NCBI RefSeq assembly: GCF_011059185.1
Contig: NZ_JAALFE010000014.1
Coordinates: 62,001 to 126,000, forward strand
Direction: 5' to 3'
DNA: 64,000 nucleotides
Origin: Paragemmobacter kunshanensis
GTDB taxonomy: Bacteria > Pseudomonadota > Alphaproteobacteria > Rhodobacterales > Rhodobacteraceae
Shown: piece after piece, positions 1-10,153 of the stretch
How positions within the stretch are numbered: the stretch's first letter is position 1
Layout of the letters: every line of letters starts with the position of its first letter
Position numbers and translations under genes: made by a program
Notes under the pieces: generated by a model
What the model saw: only the letters and a program-made list of their open reading frames with translations
Told to the model about the DNA's origin: nothing
The model's database searches: none

Positions 1-2
1 CC

Positions 3-779
3 GACGGACGCGAAAAGACGGCGTTGGGGCGGAAGCATGCCGCCGCATGGTTCGCCGCGCGCGCCGCGGGGCAGCCCTTGCCCATCGGAGAGGCCTCGCC
101 TCCCCTGCGCCCCTCACGTCCGGCCAAGCCCGACCTTCTGCCCCCGCGCGAGGTGCCGCGCCGCAGGCCCGGCACCCCCGCCGGGCGCATCGCCCTTTTG
201 CATGCGGTGGGGCATATCGAACTGAACGCGGTCGATCTGCATTGGGATATCATCGCCCGGTTCACCGATCATCCCATGCCATTGGGGTTCTACGACGACT
301 GGGTGAAGGCCGCCGATGAAGAGGCAAAGCACTTCAACCTGATCTGTGATTGCCTTGAATCCATGGGCAGCCATTACGGCGCCCTGCCCGCCCATGCCGG
401 CATGTGGCGTGCGGCAGAAGATACGGTGGACGATCTTCTGGGCCGTCTGGCCGTCGTGCCCATGGTGCTGGAGGCGCGGGGGCTGGATGTGACGCCCGGC
501 ATGATCGACATCTTCCGCAAGGCGGGCGAAGCGGGCCCCATAGCCGCGCTGGAGACGATCTACGCCGAAGAGGTGGGCCATGTCGCCTATGGATCGAAAT
601 GGTTCAACTGGCTGTGCGGGCGTGACGGGCTGGATCCCAAGGAGGTGTTCCATGACCTGGTCCGGAAATACTTCCACGCCACCCTGAAGCCCCCCTTCAA
701 CGAGGAGAAGCGCGCCGAGGCCGGGCTGCCGCCGGATTTCTATTGGCCCCTGACCGAGCGCGAAGAGGCGGAGGGATAG
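3..779 (+). CDS. DUF455 ferritin-like protein (5' partial)
   Basis: Ferritin-like four-helix protein of the DUF455 family. The frame stays open to the left edge (it reads DGREKTALGRKHA before any start), so the true start lies outside the window; the TTG at 24 is not a credible start. Candidate metal ligands sit in HIELNAVDLHWD, DEEAKHF and AEEVGHVAYG, the Glu/His pattern expected of a carboxylate-bridged di-iron fold. The biochemical role of the family is not established; the C-terminal part (KPPFNEEKRAEAG) is typical of it. It stands alone, about 170 bp before the M23 gene on the same strand. Family assignment is confident, function is open. Confidence 0.85.
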   Translation, partial: DGREKTALGRKHAAAWFAARAAGQPLPIGEASPPLRPSRPAKPDLLPPREVPRRRPGTPAGRIALLHAVGHIELNAVDLHWDIIARFTDHPMPLGFYDDWVKAADEEAKHFNLICDCLESMGSHYGALPAHAGMWRAAEDTVDDLLGRLAVVPMVLEARGLDVTPGMIDIFRKAGEAGPIAALETIYAEEVGHVAYGSKWFNWLCGRDGLDPKEVFHDLVRKYFHATLKPPFNEEKRAEAGLPPDFYWPLTEREEAEG

Positions 780-951
780 GCCCTTTCCGCCCCTATCGGC
801 GAGTTCTTGCCGAGTTGCGGCGGTTTTTCCGCGTGCTTTCCGGGCATCAGGTCAAAAATCTTGCGGGGTGGGCCGTGGCTGGCTAATCAGACGGGGCCTC
901 CACTTGGGAGCGTTTCACCCGTCCCTTGAAGCAACGCACGGACCCTGCCAA

Positions 952-2292
952 GTGCTGACGCGCCTCTCCTACCGGATCAACGCCACGCTGGAGCGTTTCC
1001 TTCCCGAACAGCGCCTTTTCCTGAAATCCGATACCGAAACCCGCTTCATCCGCCTGCGCCCCGTGACCCAGCTGGTCGCCATGACCGGCGGGGCGATGTT
1101 CGTGGCCTGGACGATCGTGGCAACAGCCGTGCTGATGATGGATTCGATCGGGGCGGGTTCGTCGCGCGAACAGTCGGCCCGGCAACAGGCATTGTATGAG
1201 GAACGGCTGAACGCGCTGTCGATGGACCGCGACCTGCGGGCGGAAGAGGCGGTGCGCGCGCAGGAGCGGTTCAACCTGGCGCTGGAACAGGTGGCCGACA
1301 TGCAATCGCGCCTGCTGGCCTCCGAAGACCGCCGCCGCGAGCTTGAGACAGGGATCGAGGTGATCCAGTCCACCCTGCGCCGCACCATCATCGAACGCGA
1401 CGAGGCCCGCGCCAATGCCGATCAGGCAGAGCTTGCGCTGGCCGAAAGCACCGGATCCGCCCGCACCGAGGAAGGCCGCGTGCAGGATTCCCTGCAGACG
1501 CTGAGCCTGCTTACCGAAGCGCTGGGGGAAACCGCCCAGGAACGCGACCTGATGGAAGGCGCGGCCGAGAAATCGGCCGAGAAGGCCGAAGAGATCATGG
1601 CCGAGAAGCGCGCGATGGAGCGCCGCAACGACGAGATCTTCGCCCGGCTGGAAGAGGCGGTAACCGTGTCGATGGAGCCGCTGGACAACATGTTCCGCGA
1701 TGCGGGCCTGTCGCCCGACGACCTGCTGAATTCGGTCCGCAAGGGCTATTCCGGTACGGGCGGGCCGCTTTCACCGATTTCCTTTTCCACCTCCGGGGCG
1801 GCCGCCTCGCCCGAGGCGACGCGGGCCAATGCGATCCTCCAGGGGCTGGACCGCATGAACATGTACAAGATCGCCGCCTTCAAGACGCCCTTCGCCATGC
1901 CCGTGAACACGCCCGTCCGCTATACCAGCGGCTTTGGCGGGCGGAACGATCCCTTCGGGCGCGGCTATCGTCGGCATGAGGGGCAGGATCTGGCGGGGGC
2001 CTATGGATCGCCGATCCTTGCCACGGCGGATGGTGTCGTGATCCATGCGGGATGGGAGAATGGCTATGGCCGTCTGGTGAAGATCCGGCATGATTTCGGC
2101 ATCGAGACCCGCTATGGCCATATGTCGCAAATCCGCGTCAACGTGGGCGATCGGGTATCGCGCGGCGACCGGATCGGTGATATGGGCAATTCAGGACGCT
2201 CCACCGGCACGCATCTTCACTACGAGATCCGCATCGGGGGCGAAGCAATCAACCCGATGACCTTCATAAAGGCAGCGAGAGATGTTTTCTAA
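952..2292 (+). CDS. M23 (LytM) family metallopeptidase, membrane anchored
   Basis: Murein endopeptidase of the M23/LytM family, 446 aa. I chose the GTG at 952 because the protein then begins MLTRLSYRIN, directly before the conserved FLPEQRLFLKSDTETRF segment; an in-frame GTG at 868 would only add a non-conserved stretch. One transmembrane helix at about residues 43-64 is followed by a long charged coiled coil (about 70-245) and a C-terminal LytM domain with Zn-binding HEGQD and HLHYE motifs, so the domain looks catalytically intact and periplasmic. Its last 11 bases overlap the bactofilin gene. This peptidase/bactofilin pairing recurs in bacteria (for example Csd1 with CcmA in Helicobacter) and implies that the cytoskeletal polymer localises the hydrolase. 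Confidence 0.9.
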   Translation: MLTRLSYRINATLERFLPEQRLFLKSDTETRFIRLRPVTQLVAMTGGAMFVAWTIVATAVLMMDSIGAGSSREQSARQQALYEERLNALSMDRDLRAEEAVRAQERFNLALEQVADMQSRLLASEDRRRELETGIEVIQSTLRRTIIERDEARANADQAELALAESTGSARTEEGRVQDSLQTLSLLTEALGETAQERDLMEGAAEKSAEKAEEIMAEKRAMERRNDEIFARLEEAVTVSMEPLDNMFRDAGLSPDDLLNSVRKGYSGTGGPLSPISFSTSGAAASPEATRANAILQGLDRMNMYKIAAFKTPFAMPVNTPVRYTSGFGGRNDPFGRGYRRHEGQDLAGAYGSPILATADGVVIHAGWENGYGRLVKIRHDFGIETRYGHMSQIRVNVGDRVSRGDRIGDMGNSGRSTGTHLHYEIRIGGEAINPMTFIKAARDVF

Positions 2293-2791
2293 GAGCCGTA
2301 TCAATGAGCCGGGCCCCAAGCAGGCCGAAGCAGAAAAGCCGAAAGCACCGGAGGCAGGCGTGACCAAACCCAGCATGGACTTCACCCCTTCGGCGCCCAA
2401 GGGCAAGGCCTCTGCCTCGGTCCTGTCGTCGGATCTGACGGTTGTCGGCAACCTGCGCACCACCGGCGACATCCAGGTCGAAGGCACGGTCGAGGGCGAT
2501 ATCCGCGCCCATCTTCTGACCGTGGGCGAAAGCGCCACCATCCGGGGCGAGATCGTCGCCGATGACATCGTGGTGAATGGCCGGGTGATCGGCCGGGTGC
2601 GCGGCCTGAAGGTGCGCCTGACATCGACCGCCCGGGTCGAGGGTGACATCATCCACAAGACCATCGCCATCGAAAGCGGCGCGCATTTCGAAGGATCGGT
2701 CCAGCGTCAGGAAGACCCGCTGGCACAGGGCCGGACCGCCGCCCCTGCCGCGGCCCCCGCCGCGCCGGCCCAGAAGGCCGAGACGCCCTGA
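2282..2791 (+). CDS. Bactofilin (polymer-forming cytoskeletal protein)
   Basis: 169 aa bactofilin. A disordered N-terminal tail (about 1-45, Lys/Pro/Ala-rich) leads into the beta-helical DUF583 core, visible as repeated Gly-spaced strands (LTVVGNLRTTGDIQVEGTVE, then IRAHLLTVGESATIRGEIV), followed by an Ala/Pro-rich C-terminal tail. Bactofilins self-assemble into nucleotide-independent membrane-associated filaments that recruit wall enzymes. The ATG lies inside the end of the M23 peptidase gene (11-nt overlap), so the two are translationally coupled. A hairpin at 2818-2839 follows. Family identification is secure; the localisation role is inferred from the pairing. Confidence 0.93.
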   Translation: MFSKSRINEPGPKQAEAEKPKAPEAGVTKPSMDFTPSAPKGKASASVLSSDLTVVGNLRTTGDIQVEGTVEGDIRAHLLTVGESATIRGEIVADDIVVNGRVIGRVRGLKVRLTSTARVEGDIIHKTIAIESGAHFEGSVQRQEDPLAQGRTAAPAAAPAAPAQKAETP

Positions 2792-2817
2792 TCGCGGAAC
2801 GAAGCGATGTCGCTTGA

Positions 2818-2839
2818 AAGGGGCCCTTTGGGGCCCCTT
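2818..2839. terminator. Bidirectional hairpin between convergent genes
   Basis: Perfect 9-bp stem AAGGGGCCC / GGGCCCCTT with a 4-nt TTTG loop, between the bactofilin stop (2791) and the stop of the convergent DUF2189 gene (2864). The T tract is short (CTTG), so this is a weak intrinsic terminator or simple 3'-end hairpin. Confidence 0.55.
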
Positions 2840-2863
2840 GTCGATTCCGCGTTCACTCCGGGT

Positions 2864-3652
2864 TCATTCCGGCCAGGCCACGGCGCGGCGGTAAAGATGC
2901 CATGTGGCATGGCCCAGCACCGGCAGGACGATGAAAAGGCCCAGAAAGCCGGGCAGCATCCCCAGGAACAGAAGCACGGCAATGAAGGCCCCCCAGCCCA
3001 GCATCACGGCCGGATTTTCCCGCACCAGCGCGACGGAGGTCAGCATCGCGGTGACGAAATCCACCTCGCGATCATCCAGCAGCATGGGCAGGCTGACCAC
3101 GGTCAGCGCATAGAGAAGCGTCGCGAAGACAGCGCCCACCGCCGTGCCGAAGGCCAGCATCGCCAGCCCTTCCGGCGTGACAAAGACCGCAAGCGAGGAT
3201 GAGACATTCGTCATCGTGGCCTTGCCCAGGAACAGCGCAAAGATCATGTGCGACAGGAAGTTCCAGAACAGGAAGAAGACCACGATCACCGCCGCCATCG
3301 ACGGGATCTGCCGGTCCTTCTGGCGAAAGACGACGCCCAGGATTTCCGAAAGCACCATCGCCTCGCCGCTTTCACGGCGGCGGCTGACTTCATAAAGGCC
3401 GCAGGCGATGAAGGGGCCAAGGATGGGAAAGCCTGCCGCGGCGGGCAATGTCCACCAGACCTGCCCCTGCGCGGTGAAGGCGAAGGTCAAGAGCCAGCCG
3501 CCCAGCACATAGACCAGCGCGAAGAAGGCCCCCATGCCGGGGCAGGCGCGGAAGTCGCGCCAGCCGCTGGCAAGGGCATGGCGCAGATCGCCGGTATCCA
3601 GCGATAGTATTTCTGGCAGCGCCGCGGGCGGCGTGCCGGCCTGATCTGACAT
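2864..3652 (-). CDS. DUF2189 integral membrane protein
   Basis: 262 aa polytopic inner-membrane protein. It begins MSDQAGTPPAALPE with an ATG at 3652 and contains the DUF2189 signature region (GWRDFRACPGMGAFFALVY, then GPFIACGLYEVSRRRE). About five or six hydrophobic segments are visible, including a Gly/Leu-rich pair near the C terminus (LGMLPGFLGLFIVLPVLGH). Function unknown; the family is common in alphaproteobacteria and often annotated as a cytochrome c oxidase subunit I-like protein without support. It is convergent with the bactofilin gene and not obviously in an operon. Confidence 0.85.
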   Translation of the reverse strand: MSDQAGTPPAALPEILSLDTGDLRHALASGWRDFRACPGMGAFFALVYVLGGWLLTFAFTAQGQVWWTLPAAAGFPILGPFIACGLYEVSRRRESGEAMVLSEILGVVFRQKDRQIPSMAAVIVVFFLFWNFLSHMIFALFLGKATMTNVSSSLAVFVTPEGLAMLAFGTAVGAVFATLLYALTVVSLPMLLDDREVDFVTAMLTSVALVRENPAVMLGWGAFIAVLLFLGMLPGFLGLFIVLPVLGHATWHLYRRAVAWPE

Positions 3653-3724
3653 TGAACCCTCCCGTTCCTGACAACAGGCTAAGCGGTGGAAGGGCCGCCA
3701 TCAAAGATGTATTTTCAGGGCAGC

Positions 3725-4852
3725 TTAATCTTCGGCCGTGGCCTCGGCGCGGGACTTGCCCGCCACATCCATGGCCAGCGTCGCGGCCATGAAGCGATCC
3801 AGATCCCCATCCAGAATGCCCTGCGTGTCAGAGGTTTCCACGCCCGTGCGCAGATCCTTTACCATCTGATAGGGCTGCAGCACATAGGAACGGATCTGGT
3901 TGCCCCAGCCCGCCTCGCCCTTCGCCGCATGCTGGGCGTTGATCTCGGCGTTCCGCCGATCCAGTTCCATCTGGTAAAGCCGCGATTTCAGCGCGTTCAT
4001 CGCAATCTCGCGGTTCTGGTGCTGCGACTTCATCGACGATGTCACGACGATGCCCGTGGGCAGGTGGGTGATGCGCACCGCCGAGTCGGTGGTGTTCACG
4101 TGCTGCCCGCCTGCGCCGGAGGAGCGGTAGGTGTCGATGCGGATTTCGCTGTCCGGCACCACGATCTCGATATTGTCGTCCACCACCGGGTAGACCCAGA
4201 TCGAGCAGAAGGACGTATGCCGCCGCGCCGCCGAGTCATAGGGCGAGATGCGGACTAGGCGATGCACGCCCGATTCCGATTTCAGCCAGCCATAGGCGTT
4301 CTGCCCGGAAATCTTGTAGGCGGCAGAGCGGATGCCCGCCTCTTCGCCCGCGGTTTCGGCCTGAAGTTCGACCTTGTAGCCCTTCTTCTCGGCCCAGCGG
4401 ACATACATCCGCGCCAGCATCGAGGCCCAGTCGCAGCTTTCCGTGCCGCCCGCGCCTGCGTTGATTTCAAGGAAGGTGTCATTGCCATCCGCCTCGCCAT
4501 CGAGCAGGGCCTCAAGCTCCTTGGCGGCGGCAACCTCGACCAGCGCCTTCAGTGCGGCCTCGGCCTCGGCCACGATTTCCTGATCGCCCTCGGCCTCGCC
4601 CAGTTCGATCAGTTCGACATTGTCGCGCAGGCCGCTTTCGATCATCCGGTAGCTGGAGACGGCATCGAGCAGCGCCTGACGTTCGCGCATCAGCTTTTGC
4701 GCCTTGGCCGGATCGTTCCACAGATCGGGCGCCTCGATCATGGCGTCGAATTCCTCCAGCCGGTGCGGCGCGGTTTCCCAATCCATCCGTTGCGCAAGCA
4801 GCTTCAGCGATTTGGTGATCGCATCGACATTGTTCTGCGTTTCGGCGCGCAT
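3725..4852 (-). CDS. prfB: Peptide chain release factor 2
   Basis: RF2, 375 aa, recognising UGA and UAA stop codons and triggering peptidyl-tRNA hydrolysis on the ribosome. The catalytic GGQ loop is intact ([17 protein letters not shown]). The stop-recognition loop reads [15 protein letters not shown], i.e. SPY where E. coli RF2 has SPF. The start is the ATG at 4852 ([16 protein letters not shown]); the frame is open another 20 codons upstream, but that extension is not RF2-like. There is no in-frame UGA or sign of the programmed +1 frameshift that controls E. coli prfB. It is the last gene of an amiC-PBP1A-prfB run on the minus strand, 116 bp after PBP1A. Confidence 0.96.
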   Translation of the reverse strand: MRAETQNNVDAITKSLKLLAQRMDWETAPHRLEEFDAMIEAPDLWNDPAKAQKLMRERQALLDAVSSYRMIESGLRDNVELIELGEAEGDQEIVAEAEAALKALVEVAAAKELEALLDGEADGNDTFLEINAGAGGTESCDWASMLARMYVRWAEKKGYKVELQAETAGEEAGIRSAAYKISGQNAYGWLKSESGVHRLVRISPYDSAARRHTSFCSIWVYPVVDDNIEIVVPDSEIRIDTYRSSGAGGQHVNTTDSAVRITHLPTGIVVTSSMKSQHQNREIAMNALKSRLYQMELDRRNAEINAQHAAKGEAGWGNQIRSYVLQPYQMVKDLRTGVETSDTQGILDGDLDRFMAATLAMDVAGKSRAEATAED

Positions 4853-4968
4853 GGCGGTCTGGTCCTGTTCTGGTTTCCGGTGCGGTTTAGCCTGAGAGGC
4901 CGATGCGGGCAAGGGTTGCCCCTGCCCTGCCGGAAACCCCGGCAGGGTGCGCGGCCTGGATATGGCTG

Positions 4969-7521
4969 TCAGTAAAGTCCGCCGGAACTGAGCGTTCCGA
5001 AATCGGCCTTTTCGGGGATGACGGCGGTTTCCCCGGTGGCGGTGGTGACGGTGGTTTCCCCGCCCCCGCTATCCCCTTCGCCATAGGCAAAGAGCGGCAG
5101 GTTCGACCCCATGGCAAAGCCGCCATCAACCATCATGTCGAGGCCGATGATCCCATCCACGCCATCGCGGAAATATTCGACCTGCACATTGGGGCCAGAG
5201 GCATCATCCGGCAGCAGCGCGCCGGTGAAGCGATCCAGCTTGACCCAGCGCCCGCCTTCGGGGACGCGGAATTCGGTGCCGCCATAGCGCGCCACGGCCT
5301 CTTCCATGAATTCCTGGAAGACGGGCGCGCACATCCCCCCGCCCGATGCGCCGGAGCCCAGGCCGCGGGGCTGGTCATAGCCCATGTAGCAGCCCGCCAC
5401 GATGTTCGAGGTATAGCCGATGAACCAGACATCCTTGGCATCATTGGTCGTGCCGGTCTTGCCTGCCACGGGAACCGGCAGGTTCACCGCCCGCGCCGCC
5501 GTGCCGCGCGAGACGACGCCTTCCATCATCGAGGTCAGCTGATAGGCGGTGACGGCATCCATCACGCGTTCCCGTTCAGACCGGATGGTGACGCCCGCGC
5601 CGGGATCGAGGCTAGCCAGGCGGCAATCGACGCATTCGCGCTGATCGTGGCGATAGATCGTCCGGCCAAAGCGATCCTGCACGCGGTCCACCAGCGTGGG
5701 TTCCACCCTTTCACCGCCATTGGCAAACATCGCATAGGCGGCCACCATCTTGAACAGCGTGGTTTCCTGCGCGCCCAGCGAATTGGCCAGGAAGGGGCGC
5801 ATCGGATCATAGACGCCAAAGCGTTCGGCATAGCGGGCGACGGTTTCCATCCCGATTTCCTGCGCGATCCGCACCGTCATCAGGTTCCGCGACTGTTCGA
5901 TCCCCGTGCGCACCGGGGTTGGCCCGTAGAACTTGTTCGAAGCGTTCTTCGGCGTCCAGAGGCCTTGGGCCGTTTCCACCTCGATCGGCGCGTCGACGAC
6001 GATCGTGCCGGGGGTAAAGCCATTGTCGAGCGCGGCGGCATAGACAAAGGGCTTGAAGCTGGAGCCGGGCTGGCGGGTTGCCTGCGTGGCGCGGTTGAAG
6101 ACCGAATCCTGATAGGAAAAGCCGCCCTGCATGGCGATGACGCGGCCGGTAAAGACGTCCATCGCCATGAAGCCGCCCTGCACTTCGGGCACCTGCCGCA
6201 GCGACCAGCGGACGAAGCTGCCATCCTCGTCCGAGGTGACGGCGCGCACCAGCACCACATCGCCTACGGCCAGCAGGTCGCCTGCGACCCGCGCCTTCCG
6301 GCCCAGGCTGCCATCTTCATTGAGCTTGCGCGCCCAGGTCACGTCCTCGGCCGGGATCCAGTGGCCATCCTCGTCATCCTCGACCCCTTCGATGCCGATG
6401 CGCGCGTCATTCTCGCCCAGTTCCAGAACGACGGCGGGCGACCATCCGGCGATATCGCGCGGGACATCGGTTTCCACCAGCGCCGGGCGCCAGTCGGCCA
6501 GACGGTCGGCTGCGATGGTCTTGCCGGTGCCGCGCCAGATGCCAAGGCTGCGGTCATAGCGTTCCAGACCGTCGCGCAGGGCCTTGGCGGCAACCTCCTG
6601 CAGATCGGGATCGACCGTCGCGCGGATCGACAGGCCGCCCCCGAAGAATTCCGCCTCGCCGAAGGTGGTGGAAAGCTGGCGGCGGATTTCGTCGGTAAAG
6701 TAGTTGCGCGGGGGCAGCGCCTCGCGGAAGGCGGGGTAATCGCCGTTCTGCACCGACAGAAGCGGGGTTTCCGCCTCGGCCCGGGCCTGATCGCGGGTGA
6801 TGTAGCCGTCTTCGGCCATGCGGTTCAGAACATAGGCGCGGCGTTCCAGCGCGCGGTCCTTGTTGCGCACGGGATGCATTTCCGACGGCGCCTTGGGCAG
6901 CGTGGCAAGATAGGCCGTCTCGCCCGCAGTCAGCGCCGAAAGCGGCTTGTTGAAATAGGTCTGCGCCGCGGCGGCCACGCCATAGCTGTTCTGGCCGAGG
7001 AAGATCTCGTTCAGGTAAAGCTCAAGGATCTTGTCCTTGGACAGCGTCTCCTCCAGCCGGGTGGCGAGGATGATTTCCTTGATCTTGCGTTCGCCGGTGC
7101 GGTCGCCCGACAGCAGGAAGTTCTTCATCACCTGCTGGGTGATGGTCGAGGCCCCGCGCAGTTCCTGCCCGCGCGTCAGGATCGCATCGCGGAAGGCGGC
7201 GGCCATGCCGGTGACATCATAGCCGTGATGGGCGTAGAAATTCTTGTCCTCGGCGGCAATGAAGGCGTGTTTGACCAGATCGGGGATATCCTCGATCGGC
7301 ACGAAAAGCCGCCGTTCCTGCGCGAATTCGTCGATGATGCGGCCCTCGCCGGAATAGATCCGGCTGATCGTGGGGGGCGTGTATTGCGACAGGCTTTCAT
7401 GGCTGGGCAGGTCGCGGGAATACATCCAGAAGATCGCGCCGATGGTCAGCGCGCCGAAGAGGATGCCCAGCGTGACGGCCGTGAAGATAGCCCCGAAGAA
7501 TGATCCGATGAACCTGACCAC
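4969..7521 (-). CDS. mrcA: Penicillin-binding protein 1A (bifunctional transglycosylase/transpeptidase)
   Basis: Class A PBP of about 850 aa that polymerises glycan strands and cross-links peptides. Order: N-terminal transmembrane anchor (about 5-35), GT51 transglycosylase domain with [10 protein letters not shown] and the [16 protein letters not shown] motif, an OB-like linker, then the transpeptidase with SSFK (QPGSSFKPF), SRN (EQSRNL) and KTGTT ([11 protein letters not shown]). All catalytic motifs are present. I place the start at the GTG at 7521 (VRFIGSFFG, just before the anchor); a TTG at 7584 would add 21 unlikely residues. Amidase AmiC lies 114 bp upstream and RF2 downstream, all on the minus strand. 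Confidence 0.95.
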   Translation of the reverse strand: MVRFIGSFFGAIFTAVTLGILFGALTIGAIFWMYSRDLPSHESLSQYTPPTISRIYSGEGRIIDEFAQERRLFVPIEDIPDLVKHAFIAAEDKNFYAHHGYDVTGMAAAFRDAILTRGQELRGASTITQQVMKNFLLSGDRTGERKIKEIILATRLEETLSKDKILELYLNEIFLGQNSYGVAAAAQTYFNKPLSALTAGETAYLATLPKAPSEMHPVRNKDRALERRAYVLNRMAEDGYITRDQARAEAETPLLSVQNGDYPAFREALPPRNYFTDEIRRQLSTTFGEAEFFGGGLSIRATVDPDLQEVAAKALRDGLERYDRSLGIWRGTGKTIAADRLADWRPALVETDVPRDIAGWSPAVVLELGENDARIGIEGVEDDEDGHWIPAEDVTWARKLNEDGSLGRKARVAGDLLAVGDVVLVRAVTSDEDGSFVRWSLRQVPEVQGGFMAMDVFTGRVIAMQGGFSYQDSVFNRATQATRQPGSSFKPFVYAAALDNGFTPGTIVVDAPIEVETAQGLWTPKNASNKFYGPTPVRTGIEQSRNLMTVRIAQEIGMETVARYAERFGVYDPMRPFLANSLGAQETTLFKMVAAYAMFANGGERVEPTLVDRVQDRFGRTIYRHDQRECVDCRLASLDPGAGVTIRSERERVMDAVTAYQLTSMMEGVVSRGTAARAVNLPVPVAGKTGTTNDAKDVWFIGYTSNIVAGCYMGYDQPRGLGSGASGGGMCAPVFQEFMEEAVARYGGTEFRVPEGGRWVKLDRFTGALLPDDASGPNVQVEYFRDGVDGIIGLDMMVDGGFAMGSNLPLFAYGEGDSGGGETTVTTATGETAVIPEKADFGTLSSGGLY

Positions 7522-7635
7522 GCGCGTTTCCCGAAATCCGACAGATATCCCGCGCTTATACACGCGCGCGGTGGCAAAGGTCAAAACGATGCCGTGAAAG
7601 GCGCGCGGGACGGCAAGCCCCCGCCGGGGGCAGGC

Positions 7636-8838
7636 TCAGGGTTGATCCATGGCCCTCAGCGCCGCCTCCGTATCCGCCCAGCGGCGCAGGCCATCGCGCA
7701 AGGCGGCGGCCATCCGGCCGCGCCATTCGGGATCGAGCAGGCGGTCCAGATCCGAAGCCGAGGAAAGGAAGCCGATCTCGATCAGGACCGAAGGGATATC
7801 GGGGGATTTCAGCACCGAAAAACTGGCCTGCTGGATCGGGCGGCGATGCATCTTCAGCCCCGCGCCGGAAATCGCTTGCTGCAGCGTGTCGGCAAGCCTT
7901 GCGATGCGCGGCTGGGTTTCGGTGCGCGCCATGTCCATCAGCACGGTGGCCACCAGATCATCCTGGTTCGTCAGGTCGATCCCCGAGAGCAGATCGTCGC
8001 GATCATGGCGTTCGGCCAGGGCGCGGGCGGCGGCATCGCTGGCCTCTTCTGACAGGGTATAGATGGTGGCCCCCACGGCCTCGCCCTCGGCCAGGGCATC
8101 GGCATGGAGCGACAGGAACACATCCCCCCCCGCGGCGCGGGCGATGGAGATGCGCGTTTCCAGCGGAACGAAGACATCTTCTTCCCGCGTCATCACCACA
8201 CGGAAGGCACCATCGCGCAGAAGAACCTCTTTCAATTCACGCGCGAAGGTCAGCATGAGGGCGGCCTCCGTATGGCCATCGCGCTCCGCCCCGGGATCAA
8301 TGCCGCCATGCCCGGGATCCAGCACCACGATCAGCGGACCCGCGCCGCGCAGCACCGGGGGTGGCAGATCGGCGGGTTCCGGCAGGGACCATTCGGCAGG
8401 TTCGGGAAGCCCGGCCTGACGGGCAAAATCGGACGGGGTGGCAGGCCCCAGACGCACCTGCACCCGGGTGCCCTGCCCGGTTTCCATCTCGGCCGACAGA
8501 ATGCCAAGCGGGGCCTTCAGCCCGATCACGAGACGCGACCAGCCGGGGCGGAAGGTGCCCGCCCGCAGATCGCCGATGCGGGCGCTGGCGCGCGGCATGG
8601 CGGCGATGCCGGACCAGTCCACCTCGCGGAAATCCATGATCAGGCGGGGGGGATTGTCGGCCAGTCGCACCCGCCAGGGAACGGGCTGGCTGAGGGCAAG
8701 GTCGATGCGGACCGTCTCGCCCTGATCGCTGACGGAAGAGGCCGCGGGATCCAGCCGCGCCAGAGCCGAGAGATCCTGCGCAAGGACAGGGGTCATCCCG
8801 AACAGGAGGCACAGAAGGAACACCAGAACTGACCGCAT
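7636..8838 (-). CDS. N-acetylmuramoyl-L-alanine amidase (AmiC type, AMIN + Amidase_3)
   Basis: Periplasmic amidase, 400 aa, removing stem peptides from muramic acid during septum splitting. The start is the ATG at 8838 (MRSVLVFLLCLLFG, a clear signal peptide ending near VLAQ) with a G-rich ribosome-binding site a few bases upstream. An AMIN domain occupies roughly residues 25-130, and the Amidase_3 domain follows from about 165 with the zinc motifs LDPGHGGIDPGAE, SLHAD and a C-terminal IEIGFLSS glutamate. It is the first wall gene of the amiC-PBP1A-prfB series and lies 61 bp after the aminotransferase gene on the same strand. Confidence 0.93.
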   Translation of the reverse strand: MRSVLVFLLCLLFGMTPVLAQDLSALARLDPAASSVSDQGETVRIDLALSQPVPWRVRLADNPPRLIMDFREVDWSGIAAMPRASARIGDLRAGTFRPGWSRLVIGLKAPLGILSAEMETGQGTRVQVRLGPATPSDFARQAGLPEPAEWSLPEPADLPPPVLRGAGPLIVVLDPGHGGIDPGAERDGHTEAALMLTFARELKEVLLRDGAFRVVMTREEDVFVPLETRISIARAAGGDVFLSLHADALAEGEAVGATIYTLSEEASDAAARALAERHDRDDLLSGIDLTNQDDLVATVLMDMARTETQPRIARLADTLQQAISGAGLKMHRRPIQQASFSVLKSPDIPSVLIEIGFLSSASDLDRLLDPEWRGRMAAALRDGLRRWADTEAALRAMDQP

Positions 8839-8899
8839 CACATCCCCCGCTTTGCGCAACTATCGGCAACCCTGCCGGGCTTGTCCATTCACGGCTGCA

Positions 8900-10057
8900 T
8901 CACCGCCGCCGGTCGCCGCGACCGGCCATGTGGCGCTGCAGGCGGGCCAGCCCCTCGATGATGTCGGGCGTGGCGCGGGCATAGGAAAAGCGCAATGTCC
9001 GTGCCCCCCGGACAGGATCGAAGTCGAGTCCCGGCGTGACCGCCACCCCGGCTTCGTGCAAAAGCTCGCGCGACAAGGCGAGGCTGTCATCGGTCAGGTC
9101 CGAGACATCGGCATAGATGTAGAAGGCCCCGTCGGGCGGCGCGATGCGGGAAAAGCCCGCGCGCGGCAGCCCTTCCAGCATCAGGCGGCGGTTTTCGGCA
9201 TAGACGGCGCGGTTGGCCTCCAACTCGTCAACGGCATCCAGCGCGGCCAGCGCCGCCACCTGGCTGGCATGGGGCGGGCAGATGAACAGGTTCTGCGCCA
9301 GACGTTCCACGGTGCGGATCTGGCCTTCCGGCACCACCATCCAGCCGATGCGCCAGCCCGTCATCGAGAAATACTTCGAGAAGGAATTGACGACCCAGAC
9401 TTCGTCCGAAATCTCAAGCGCCGAAACGGCGCGGTCTGCGTAATGCAGGCCGTGATAGATTTCGTCGGATATGAAGGCGATGTCGCGCGACCGGGCCTCG
9501 GCGATCAGGGCGGCCAGCGCATCGCGCGACAGCATGGTGCCCGACGGGTTGCCGGGCGAGGCGACGATCAGGCCCTGCAGATCCACCCCCTGCAGATCGG
9601 CCGGCACGGGTTGCAGGCGGTTCTCGGCCCGCGTGGGCAGGCCCACGGGCACCAGCGACAGGGCGCGCAGGATCTGGCGATAGCTGGGATAGCCCGGCTC
9701 TCCCAGGCCGACCCTGTCCCCCGCATCGAAGAGCGCGGTGAAGGCCAGAAGGAAGGCCCCGGAAGAGCCTGCGGTGACGATGACGCGATCGGGGTTCAGG
9801 TCGATCCCGTACCAGCGGGCGTAAAGCCGCGCGATGCCCTGCCGCAGGGCTGGCAGGCCAAGCGCCACGGTATAGCCAAGGGGCTGGCTGTCCATCGCCC
9901 GGGCAAGGGCCGCACGTGCCAGCGCGGGGGCCGGGCTGCCGGGCTGGCCCACCTCCATGTGGATGATCGAGCGGCCCTGCTCTTCCAGCAGGCGCGCGGC
10001 CTCGACGACATCCATCACGATAAAGGGATCGACCTGACCGCGCCTTGAATTCCGCAT
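8900..10057 (-). CDS. PLP-dependent aminotransferase, class I/II
   Basis: Fold-type I aminotransferase, 385 aa, starting at the ATG at 10057 (MRNSRRGQVDPF). Diagnostic pieces are the substrate-binding EVGQPGSPAP, PGNPSGTMLSR, the aspartate in FISDEIYHGLHY and the PLP-binding lysine in SFSKYFSMTGWRIGW. The sequence fits aspartate/aromatic or alanine-type transaminases, but the substrate cannot be read off. It is divergent from the DsbA-like gene (about 96 bp apart) and could be co-transcribed with amiC 61 bp downstream. The frame stays open far upstream of 10057, but that part is antisense to the DsbA-like gene and is not coding. Confidence 0.9.
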   Translation of the reverse strand: MRNSRRGQVDPFIVMDVVEAARLLEEQGRSIIHMEVGQPGSPAPALARAALARAMDSQPLGYTVALGLPALRQGIARLYARWYGIDLNPDRVIVTAGSSGAFLLAFTALFDAGDRVGLGEPGYPSYRQILRALSLVPVGLPTRAENRLQPVPADLQGVDLQGLIVASPGNPSGTMLSRDALAALIAEARSRDIAFISDEIYHGLHYADRAVSALEISDEVWVVNSFSKYFSMTGWRIGWMVVPEGQIRTVERLAQNLFICPPHASQVAALAALDAVDELEANRAVYAENRRLMLEGLPRAGFSRIAPPDGAFYIYADVSDLTDDSLALSRELLHEAGVAVTPGLDFDPVRGARTLRFSYARATPDIIEGLARLQRHMAGRGDRRR

Positions 10058-10153
10058 CGCTGCCCCCTTAAGCTGTGCGCCAACTGCTCTGTCCCCTCCG
10101 GGGGCGGAGGTCAAGTGAATGCCCGACAGGGCCAACAGATGACGGAGCCTTGG

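Noticed and set aside
4903-7503. 866-codon open frame on the plus strand
   Set aside because: It is the antisense shadow of PBP1A; the sense strand has all PBP motifs, and the antisense product is His/Gly/Arg-rich without any family signature.
7604-7635. GC-rich hairpin between amiC and PBP1A
   Set aside because: GCCCCCG/CGGGGGC stem without a T run inside an apparent operon; not convincing as a terminator.
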